Assembly (NCBI GenBank): GCA_003254885.1
Contig: QANT01004775.1
Span: 1-64,000 of the forward strand
DNA: 64,000 bases
Source of the DNA: Purshia tridentata
Taxonomy: Eukaryota; Streptophyta; Magnoliopsida; Rosales; Rosaceae
Reading direction: 5' to 3'
Shown one piece after another: positions 50,872-61,245 of the stretch. The notes beneath the pieces were generated by a model. The model had not been told where the DNA came from. It searched no databases and worked only from the letters and a program-made list of their open reading frames with translations. The position numbers and the translations under genes are program-made. How positions within the stretch are numbered: position 1 is the stretch's first letter; each line of letters opens with the position of its first letter.

Positions 50872-51483
50872 CAAACTCGAACTCTCAAGCTTGCTCAAGG
50901 ACTTGAACTTCAACAGTTCAACCCAGTCGAAGTAGAGCGAAATTTTTTTGAGTTGTTTTGTTTGTTTTGACGGCTAATGGCCTTGACGAAACGGCGCGCT
51001 TTGGGTCAGTCGATACGGCGTCGTTTATACCATACTGATTAAAAATACAACTAAAAATAGTAATACTCTTTTCTTCGAAAATAACTAAAATAGTAAATAT
51101 ATAATGATGAAAGTTGAGACTGCAATTTCAGCACTCATCTGCTCGAGTTTCAGTCTCAGCTCCCTTAAACTCACTATTGGTTTTCCCTTTTATTTATTTT
51201 GTGCTTATTTTTTTCTTTCTTCTTCCTCTTTTGTTTTTTTGTTTGTTTGTTTGTTTGTTTGTTTTGTTTCTCCCATTTTTCGGTGTATTTGAATCGTCAA
51301 TTGGTTATACAATTATATTTCAAACAAATCTAAGCGTCAGAACCCAATAAGCTTCAAGAGGTGCTGGTTCTTCAATCTTCATGTCCCTCTTGTTCTTTTT
51401 GTTCTTTTAAAATCTTGATTAAGTGCGATTTGTTATTTGATTATTTTGCGTTTTATAGGTAATTGGAGCTGAGGAAGAGAAAG
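50872..51483. promoter_or_regulatory. Shared head-to-head promoter region
   Basis: 612 bp separate the start codons of the minus-strand NSUN-type gene and the plus-strand RMR-like gene, and must hold both promoters and leaders. No TATA box is obvious on either side, as is common for bidirectional promoters of housekeeping genes. A leader intron of the RMR gene ending near 51459 (ttataggt) is possible. Confidence 0.5.
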
Positions 51484-53399
51484 ATGAGGCAAGCTTTGCT
51501 GGGGTTGTTTGTGCTCATTTTTGTTAAACTTATCCAACTAAGCTCTACTACTGTTATTCTCGAACCATTGTCCATGGCCTTCCCGGACCTTCCCGCCAAA
51601 ACCGGTAATTTTCCATCTTTTGCCGTTTGGTTGCTCAGAAATGTAGGGAAAGTAAATAACTTTTCTTTTTCTTTAGTTAAAGTCAGTTTTTCGTTCTTAA
51701 TTAAACAATTTTCTAAATTTTTGGTTTTTCAGTTGAGCTAAATGAAACAACAAATTCTATATCCTTTATAGATTATATACTTCTGCTAATCACTTGAATC
51801 TTAATAAGTTAATCTGATTTTTTCTTTTTTCTTTTTGTTGGCCTTTTGTTTTAATAGCTGTTGGTGTCGATAGCTCTGGTATATGTGGAGCTTTGCTTTT
51901 ATCGGACCCTTTGGATGCCTGCTCGCCTCTACGCAATGGACTTCGACCAAATGAAACTGATAGCACAAGGTTTGCTTTAATAGTTAGAGGTGAATGTGCT
52001 TTCAAGGAGAAAGTCCAAAATGCTCAAAATGCCGGATTTCGTGCTGCAATTGTTTATGATGATAGAGATAAAGGCAATTTGGTTTACAGTGAGTCACCAT
52101 GCCCCTTGAAATGTCTGTTTATGGTTTTCATTGATTTCATATGCTCGTTTTGTGTTTATTGGGTTGTTCTTATATTTGAAGGTCGTATCGGAATCTCTTT
52201 TACAAATATGTTACCCTTTTCCTTTAATGAAATCTTATATAATCCTTGAGCAACATGATAATTTGTAGAACTATGGAGATCAAATAATAGGAGAATCTTA
52301 ATGTTTTAGCTGTTATGAATTTATAATGATTGCTGTCCTCTATTTGCAGTGATGATAAACGGTGAGACTACTAGAATTCATGCCATATTTGTTTCAAAAG
52401 CAACAGGTGAAATACTAAAGGAGCATGCTCGGGGGAAAGAAAGGGAATGCTGCATCTTCCCACTTCAAAATGAAACAGCCTGGACAGTGTTGGCTATTTC
52501 TTTTATCTCATTTCTTGTCATATTGACTATCCTTTTAATAGCCATCTTTTCTCCGAGACACTGGCTCTACTCGCTAGGAAGAAACCAGCTTCCGAAAAGT
52601 GTGGATACAAAGTTGGTGGAAGCTTTACCTTGCTTCACGTTCAGTTCTGCTCATTCGGGTGAATGCCACAGTGAAGAAACTTGTGCAATCTGCCTTGAGA
52701 ATTACAAAGATGCGGAAATTCTTAAAGTGCTTCCCTGCCAACATGGTAATTTCTAAGATGTTCCCCTCGTGTTCATATTCCGGGCATTTTCATCAGAATT
52801 GCTGTGTCAGTCACATCAGTCCATAAGGTGTTACTTGTAAACATCATAGTAGATGTTTGCCTCAGTATATTAGGAAAGTCCTATGACCTAACAGGCTACC
52901 TTGGTGTGTGATAATGCACTTCAGCAGACTTCCAACTGTTCATGAATTGTAGATTGTAGAAGAACTTGAGGTATTGTAATAAGCTGAGTTTGCATATTTG
53001 GACATGTACATTTACTGGAGTTTTCATCACAAATATTACAGTACCATGTCCGGCCTAAGAACTCAGTGAAGCTGTTATTCTCCCAAGGTCTAATTAAAAG
53101 TACACATAAGTAGAATGGTGGTTGATTGTTCAAATGCTGACACATTCTGATCTTGGCTATAAGGTTAGGAACAGATGATGCTTATCATCTTAGTAGGCAA
53201 TTGATTTTGACCTTACTCAAAAGGTGGATGTTAGTTAGCATTTACTTTATCACCATGTCATTTGCAGTTTGTAGATTAATCAGCATGAGCGCTACTTGCA
53301 GAATTTCATTCAATCTGTGTGGACTCGTGGCTCACAAAATGGGGGACATTCTGCCCTGTATGCAAGCATGATATGAGAACCAAAAGTTGCGAATCCTGA
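51484..53399 (+). CDS. RMR-like protein: PA domain, membrane span, RING-H2
   Basis: Four coding exons: 51484-51604, 51858-52088, 52350-52745, 53302-53399, totalling 846 nt and 281 residues. A signal peptide (about 1-24) precedes a protease-associated lumenal domain (about 40-155, with [17 protein letters not shown] and [10 protein letters not shown]-like sequence), one membrane span ([20 protein letters not shown]) and a cytosolic RING-H2 finger split by intron 3 ([29 protein letters not shown]). It ends shortly after the RING at KSCES, so it lacks the long Ser-rich tail of some RMRs. Plant RMRs are vacuolar sorting receptors for storage proteins, and the RING may also give ubiquitin ligase activity. 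The frame stops in intron 3 at 52755 if unspliced. Confidence 0.92.
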
Positions 53400-53446
53400 G
53401 GTAAGAGAGTGGGGTCGATCCCCCCTGTTTGATGATTGAGTCTTGT

Positions 53447-53697
53447 GAAAGTGTATGTGTATACACGTATTACATGAAAGTCTTTCTCTAATAATAAGCA
53501 AAAAAACAATAAGCATTATGTTCAACCACCAGTATACATATATTAACTCATTATTATCCTAAATTTGTCACAAAAATTTCTTCTTCATTTTTTTCTATAA
53601 AAATAACATCTTAACATTAAATTGGAAAATATTTGATTCTTCTTCTTTTGTAGGAAGAAATTGATCCCTTCAGATAGCCCATCTAATTTTTTTTAGG
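53447..53697. repeat. Insertion flanked by 22-bp direct repeats, twin at 58.5 kb
   Basis: Nearly identical to 58504-58760, differing at only a few positions and in the length of the closing T run (8 against 13). Here it is bounded by 22-bp identical direct repeats at 53425-53446 and 53698-53719 (both contain tttgatgattgagtcttgt). Starts gaaagtgtatgtg, ends ccatctaat plus T run. No open frame. Confidence 0.85.
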
Positions 53698-56134
53698 CTG
53701 TTTGATGATTGAGTCTTGTTTAAGTTTGTTGAATATTTTAGGCTGTGGGATTACCTTTATTGTTGTACCTGCAGTCCTTTTTAATGTGATGTGTGGCTAA
53801 TTTAATAGTCAATATTCTATGGTGAGGACAGATCCTTGTGATTTCTTAAACTCATTTACCATGCTGCAAAGACAAATTTATAATGTCTCTTTGCTGCACT
53901 ACCCATCATATATTGTTGATTTCAAATTCTGTTTGCTTTGGAGGGCTATGTATTATGTATTTCATCTTCTGGGAGTCTTTGCATGTTGTCCTTGTCCAGG
54001 CATGCAAACAACATAGTATTTACTCATTTATGGACAGACATGGGTGATGTTTGATAATTATAGGTAACTACTTCCTAGACAAGACATATACTATACATGA
54101 CTCTGACCTTTATTAATTTTAGTTACTAAAAGATTGATTGAGGTTGACAACTTAGACATTCCTTGTGGTCTTCAGTCTTCTTTATTCTTATGTCTTTGAG
54201 TAATTAATTCTGACGACTTAATTGCTCTACTAAGCGTACTTATTCTTATGTCTTCAGAAAAAATTTAGATATTTTCTGGTCTACAGATTTGAGGATAATT
54301 AATTACAGGATTTTACCTGATGTTTATCTCAGAAATGCCTGATGTGGTTTATTTTACTGAGATTTGTTTATTTTCTTATTGCAGATAAAGAGAAGGACCT
54401 GGTTATATGATTAGTGAATGGAAAATATGACTTGTCAAGGTATCTAGATTAATTTTCTTGAAGTTTAAATTTGTTTTTCCCTCGTACTCCAACAAAAGGA
54501 TAAATAACCTATTATGGACAAGATGGGATGCTGTTTTGATATCACCAGAATCATTGAGTTGTCTTAAAAGGGTCTTTTTTGGCACTTGGACCACTTCATT
54601 TGCCATTTGGTTCACTCAGGACTCGAAGTTATAACAAAAAAAAAAAACTCATTTTATGAATCACAAAGCAAAAGCATTTCCTTTGGGTTTTCTACTGATG
54701 GCCAGTCTGAATCGTCTCCTAAGGCTACACTATTTCTAGATGATACTTGTCTACATTGTTATGAAAAAAATATCAGTAGGAATTGCTGCAGGCAAAGTCC
54801 CCGTGGAAGCTTCTTCGATGTGTCTTGAATATAAAGGTTTCCAGGCTCTCCTGTGCCAAGTCCTTCAGATTCTTACCAACTCAGCCCACGGCTGCAAGTT
54901 TTGTGACACTGTAATGTTTGAAGCCCGGGTGTGGTTGCTGTAAATGAGCAAGTACTAGAGACCAACATGCCCTCGCTGCTGTCAAAGCCACGAAGGAACC
55001 CATTGCTAGCAGCTGCTCTTGAATGGATTACATACTAGGATATGCATTGTTGTATATTTCAAGTCTAAATGTATCAAATCAGTTTAGTCAGCTTCGACAC
55101 TCGAATTATTTGCCCTATCAAGAGATCAATTAGTGGATTTGGGTGTGGCTTCCACAAAGGTCAAAAGACTCAAAACCAATCCAGTGAAGACAAAAGGTTG
55201 TCCATCATGCAATCAGCAAAGGAAACAATCTTCACTTTATTCGCTTATTAGATTGATGAGTCGTGTAATCCATGTAAAAGGTTCCATTTTGACAATTAGC
55301 TTTATAATAGTTTAGAATGACTATAAAAATATTGGATACGATTGAATTTGAACGATTATTTACAATACAATGTATTACTATAAAATGACTAAATTCAATG
55401 AATCATTTGAAGTTTATGTATTTTTTTTCTTGTTCAAACATAAATTTTATGTATTTTAGCATTGTGTTTAAACAATTTAACTATAAAGATTTTGTAATCT
55501 CATATTTTGACCAAAATCTTTTATTTGAGGGATGTTTTTCATATGTATGCATGCATGAAAACATGTTATGGAGAGAACTTTCTTACAAACAGAACACCTA
55601 TTTTCTCAAATCATCCGAATCATCATTGCTTGAAAGATGCAAATATACTACATTTGGTATCTGAAATTCCAATACAGCAATTATGAAGGGTATATATGAA
55701 ATAAAAGGCTACTAATATTATAATGCAAAGTATAAATAGAATACGTTAGCATGTATGTCTTTAGCAATAAATTAACAATTATGATTCCTAATTTTTTTTC
55801 CTTGGTCCTTAAAACAATTATGATTCGTGCAAATAACATTTCTATTCATAGAGTTTGGTTTACTTCCCATCAAAGGTGGGCTCTCATCCTTACGTGGCAT
55901 GATGTTAGCAGGACCCAGATGACTGGAAGTCTGGTGGAGCTGTACATTATCTTTAGCTCCACATCTATAAACTATAAAGCATTCTTTCCCATAGAAAATG
56001 AGCCACTAAACAAGTACCCCCACAAAACAGCTGCAGCAGCAGTAAGAATCTTCAGCTCACATTTTCTATCCGCAGCTGGTTTTTTTCCAGGAAAATCAAC
56101 CAAACAGCCTCCAGATTTTAGACACCAAGCTCTC

Positions 56135-56144
56135 TATATATATA
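56135..56144 (+). promoter_or_regulatory. TATA box of the rhodanese gene
   Basis: A TATATATATA-type sequence about 100 bp upstream of the start codon. Confidence 0.45.
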
Positions 56145-56237
56145 ACAACAATTCGTCCTCATGGGTTCCACTGGAAGGTGACTTTTATAAATCTAATTTT
56201 AAATTGGTTTCTGGGGTTTCTTATTGCATATTTTGAA

Positions 56238-57696
56238 ATGGGCGTTTCTTGGTTTGGGTTTGTTGTTCTATTTCTTTTGCTATCTTGTAGCTCTGGGGCG
56301 GAGGTTGTCACCATTGATGTTCAAGCAGCCAAGGATCTGATCAAGTCTGGCTATGGGTATATGGATGTTAGGTACGTAAAGGGCTCTCTTTTTCATATAT
56401 ATATACAACATATTCAAGTGTGGGATTTTATAATATATTTGTGAGACTCCTTATTAGTTCATTTTATGTAGTATTTAAATAATTTAAATTGTATTTTTTT
56501 TAAATCTATATATAAAGATTATGCCTGTAAAAAATTAAGCAAATTAAAAATTATTTAGTTATTAAATTTTGATCAAATAAATAAACGAACAAAATATTTC
56601 AATAAATACTTAATATTGTAATTATTTAATTAACGATTAAATAGTTTTTGATTAATTTGATTTTTTACAAGTACAATCCTTAAATGAAAACTAAAAAGGT
56701 AGATGATTTTGATTATTGAAATTCAATGTGTAGTAAATTTATGAGAGATTCACAAATAAGCCTTAATGTAAGATCACACATTTGAAGAGTATGTATATAT
56801 ATATATATATATTTTAACTTTGAGTTGGGAAAAACTTGTGGGTTTGTTTCTAATCCTGGGTTTCTTTGTCATTAAAAGAAAAAATTAGTTAAATTAATGC
56901 TATTTGTGATAGGACAGTGGAGGAGTACAAGAAAGGGCATGTGGATGCAGGAAAGATTTTCAACATTCCTTACATGTTTAATACACCTGAAGGTGGCTCA
57001 TGGCTGTAGCCTCTATCCTTGTTATTAGTCTTTTCTTTTTTTGGCTTTTTTGTCAAAAATTCCTATTTGCCTATAAATTAATGAAATGTCATGCAATTTT
57101 GGCCTTCAGGTAGGGTGAAAAATCCCCAATTTTTGAAAGAGGTTTCATCTGCATGCAACAAGGAGGACCATCTTGTTGTGGTAACTTGGCTAATGTCTAC
57201 TTTCATGTGTTATAATAGTAATTTTTTGCTTTAAACTAGAATGATACTGGTAAATGTTTATTTAAGGCCTGTGTTGGGCTTTTCTTTTTCTTTTATTAAC
57301 AAAAGAATTCTGCTTAATAGGGACAATAAAAAACATAACCTTCTGGTATCTGATCACTGTGAGTCTGTGATATTATCTTTACAGGGTTGTCAAAGTGGGG
57401 TCAGATCCCTATCTGCAGCTGCTGATCTTCTAAATGCTGTAAGTAAATTCAAATGTATTTCGCCAAAGTTTTCAAGTTCTTGGGGCTATATTTTTCAAGC
57501 CAAATTGAAGAAAGCAATCAAGAAATTAAGCCTATATGTTTTGCCATGATCTATCTGTTCTTTCGTTTTCCCCAAATTTTAAGAAGCTTGTAAATGACAT
57601 TGACAGGGTTTCAAGGATGTGAGCAACATGGGAGGAGGTTATCTCGCTTGGGTAGAGAATCATTTTCCTGTTATTAAGCCAGCAGATGAGCTTTGA
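56238..57696 (+). CDS. Single-domain rhodanese (thiosulfate sulfurtransferase), STR16/18 type
   Basis: Five coding exons: 56238-56371, 56913-56992, 57110-57180, 57385-57438, 57607-57696, totalling 429 nt and 142 residues. One rhodanese domain covers about 24-135, with the CDC25-like start YGYMDVRTVEEYKKGH and the active-site loop GCQSGVRS (catalytic Cys), then GYLAWVENHFP. Single-domain plant sulfurtransferases move sulfane sulfur to cyanide or thiols such as glutathione and thioredoxin. The first 20 residues (MGVSWFGFVVLFLLLSCSSG) form a good secretory signal, which the Arabidopsis STR18 that I remember lacks, so this protein may enter the secretory pathway. An upstream in-frame ATG is absent. 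Confidence 0.92.
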
Positions 57697-59489
57697 TTTC
57701 TTACATAGCAAGAAACAGATATATAATTTGTGCTTTCCTATGTATATATATAGTATATGCCTTGATTAGCAATCAATGTGTATACCTTTTAACTTTTAAG
57801 ATGAATGTAACACTTCCCAAGCATGAAGATGGGGAAATAAAGTCTCGGTTATTGGCATATTGCCGCTATTACAAATATAGCTGGTAAAGCACTTACCTTG
57901 CACCTCATGTCAGAGTTCCAACTCTTGTTCGTTCGCATGCCTTTTTGTAAATCCAAATTAATAATTAACACTAAACCAACCAAAATGGTCATATTATATA
58001 TGTGTAATATTGTTATTTTATTAAATAGTGAATTTGGACTATAAATTCAAGCGAGAATTAAACTCATCAATAATTCATAGTCATAGTATGACAATATATA
58101 ACCTTTTCATTTAAATTGTTTGGCAAAATGTATATTACATTGAATCCAAATAGTCTAGTATTCTGACATTCTTAAAAATTTAATCAAAGTACAAGTTAAC
58201 CTTGCAGCCTATAAATATACCAATGATTGATGTGTATTTCTAAATTTCTATTTAAATTAACTAGCCCACAATTTAATTAAGTGGGTTTGGTCCGTTTGGA
58301 AGGGTAGGTGGGTCTCTGCGTTGGCCACTTCCATTCATAATTGTCATACAACCTAGCTACCACATACACTACCTTAATGGCTTTCAATAGGATTCATGAA
58401 ATCAAACCACATATACAATAATAAGAGAAAAACTTATATGTTACAGCTGTATACATTTTTATTCTCAAAATAAATAATTATATGACTAACATGTGAGCAG
58501 ATATTGTGAAAGTGTATGTGTGTACACGTATTACATGAAAGTCTTTCTCTAATAATAAGCAAAAAAACAATAAGCATTATGTTCAACCACCAGTATACAT
58601 ATATTAACTCATTATTATCCTAAATTTGTCACAAAAATTTCTTCTTCACTTTTTTCTATAAAAATAACATCTTAACATTAAATTGGAAAATATTTTATTC
58701 TTCTTCTTTTGTAGGAAGAAATTGATCCCTTCAGATAGCCCATCTAATTTTTTTTTTTTTAATATTGAAGAAAATCATATTTTTTTGACCTTTTGAGGCT
58801 ATTGTGGCTATATTTACTAGTTGGGTTAACATGTTATAGGTAGTTTAGGAAACAAATGCATGCATTTTCATTAGGGTCCATTTTATATAGTTATGAACTT
58901 ATGATTCCGTATATATCTTTTTCATATTTAAATTATATATATATATTTTAGAAAGATTTAAATATTAGATATTATTCTGTTATCGTATTTCGTCTCGGAA
59001 TCAAGACCTTATGTTCAAAACATATAATTCTCTTTAATTTATGAATTAATTAAGATAATATGACACATTTCGCTTAGTCATTTGCATGATAGAAAAGTTC
59101 AGCATGAAAGACAGAGAGACACGTTCAATTTCCCAGAGATGCTGCCAGTCAAAAGAAATCTTAAAAATAACATGCAAATGTCAGTTAGTGGACCCATTTC
59201 AGGGCCATCCATGCATTTTGCTTAAATTTTCTGCTGATACGGTCTCAGTTTTTAGGCACAGGCTCACAGCAAACTCCACCATCCAAATAGGGAATAGGGA
59301 GTCCTTGTCAATAGGAGCCATTAATGACCTGCAATGAGCTCTACACCTCAGAATCAGCCAAAGTTAACAACCGGGTCATCATTCTATTAATGTCGATGTT
59401 CTGATGTATCAGACAGCAAAAGAAGAAGAAGCTAGCAGAACTTGTTCAAGGGCTTCTTGCCCTTCTGGGATTGTATTTATTAGAGAAAA
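57697..59489. other. Spacer between rhodanese and MLO genes
   Basis: AT-rich. Contains the twin copy of the 53.4-kb insertion (58504-58760) and the MLO promoter and leader (about 59200-59489). No gene seen. Confidence 0.5.
58504..58760. repeat. Twin copy of the 53.4-kb insertion
   Basis: Same orientation and almost the same sequence as 53447-53697, ending in 13 T. Only a short atattg occurs on both sides, so this copy may be the donor or an independent insertion. Confidence 0.8.
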
Positions 59490-61207
59490 ATGGTTGAGAG
59501 AGAAGGCCGATCCTTGGCTGAAACCCCCACATGGACGGTTTCTATTGTAATCACTGTCATAGTTGCTCTTGGGTTCTTCTTTCATGTCTCTTTGCAACGG
59601 TTTGGAAAGGTACAAGTAATTAGTGTCAGTCAGTTAGTCGAATCTTGTAGTTAGAGTGGTTAAGAGTATTTAGCCTCACACTGAAAATTCAAGTTCGATC
59701 ACTCCCTTCTTCCCAATATCTTTTGATAAATAAAGTCTTGAATGTTTGACATTGTTTTGGTGTTTTGCATTCCTCTTATAGTCTTATGTTAATTGGTTTT
59801 TGAATCTTGAATTTTGATTGATATGCCTCTTTACACTGAATTTCGAGTTCGAATGCCCTTGTTCCCAATACCATTTATTAAAAAAAAAGAAAAAAATCTT
59901 GAAATGTTTAACACTGTTTTGGTGTTTGCATTCCTCTTATATTAATTGGTTTATTGAATCATGGATTTTGATTGATCTGCCTTTTTCTTTCTGACAGTGG
60001 CTAGGTAAGACTAAAATGAAGTCTCTACTTGCTGCTCTGGAGAAGATCAAAGAAGGTGAGGAAATATTAGGTTTCCGGTTATGTATGTTTTAAACTTTTA
60101 GTTTCATTTGCTTAATATTTGTTCTAGGATTTCATCATTTGGCTGTTCATATTCTTCAAGCAGAGCTCATGCTTTTTGGGCTCATGTCGTTGTTGATGGG
60201 TCACTGGATTATTTTTGTGGCCAAGATTTGTGTTAAATCGACGGGCTTGAGCACCCGATTGGTTCCATGTGCATTGGAGAAGGACTTCCATTCAGTAGAA
60301 CATATACTTGTTTCAAGTCTGGATTATATGAACAAGTCAGTTTCCAGAGTGCAAGTGGATGCTGAGTTTCATGAATATTGTCCTAAGGTAGTTTTACTTG
60401 CTCATGCTTTGATGGAAAATGAGCTATTACTGATGCATTAGCGTGTAGTTTTTCCTCCAGGGAAAGCATCTGCTAACCAATAATAAGTCTTGATTATATC
60501 CAATACAATTTTCTATTTCTTTGGGAATTTTGTTGATGCAATTATGATTATAATGGCCCCAAATGGAAAGCGTAGTTGCAAATAGCAAAATAATAACCTC
60601 TTTTTAAAAAAGGAAATTGGAACCAGTAATAATAAGAGATTATGAAGAAACTATGTGATTATGTCCATTGATATACGGTCAATGAACCTGGAGGCTAGGG
60701 TTGTTTCATATCTTTTTATATGTTCATCAGGGTCATGAATCTTTTGCTTCCTATGAAAGTCTTGAACAGCTTCATCGTTTAATATTTGTGCTTGGGATGA
60801 CCCATGTTTTCTACAACTTTGCTGCCATTGTCCTGGCCTTGATTAAGGTAAATATATCTCATCATCAAACAAAGTCTCTAATGCTTCCTGGGGTCCTATT
60901 TATAGATAACTAAGTGCACTATTTTAGTTCATGCAGATTTATAGCTGGAGAGCATGGGAAAATGAAGCCAAAGCTTTGGCAATTCAGACGTTACAAGGTT
61001 TACAAGGTGAAAAATTGTTGCTATTGATTTCTGAATTGTCCATCAAATTATTTATCTCCTGCCTGTCTGTAATTTCAATTGCCTGTATCCAGATACCGCA
61101 CAAGCTAAATCGAAGACTAAAAGAATGAGGAGATTGTCTACTTTCATTTTTCACCACACGTCCCATCCATGGAGCCAGCACAGAGTTCTTGTTTGGCTGG
61201 TATTCTC

Positions 61208-61245
<38 letters not shown>

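Larger units (their letters stand above)
53400..56237. other. Spacer with an inserted duplicate, no gene
   Basis: Contains the 251-bp insertion (53447-53697) and a GC-richer patch at about 54780-55030 that looks coding in places but has no usable long frame. The last 150 bp are the promoter of the rhodanese gene. A 161-codon frame at 55751-56236 runs through that promoter and is not thought to be a gene. Confidence 0.45.

Noticed and set aside
54586-54943. Overlapping plus-strand frames of 67-80 codons
   Set aside because: No domain, no good splice sites linking them, and composition is mixed; at most a decayed gene fragment that I cannot identify.
55751-56236. 161-codon frame before the rhodanese gene
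   Set aside because: Runs through the rhodanese promoter and TATA box, has no domain and ends just before the true start codon.
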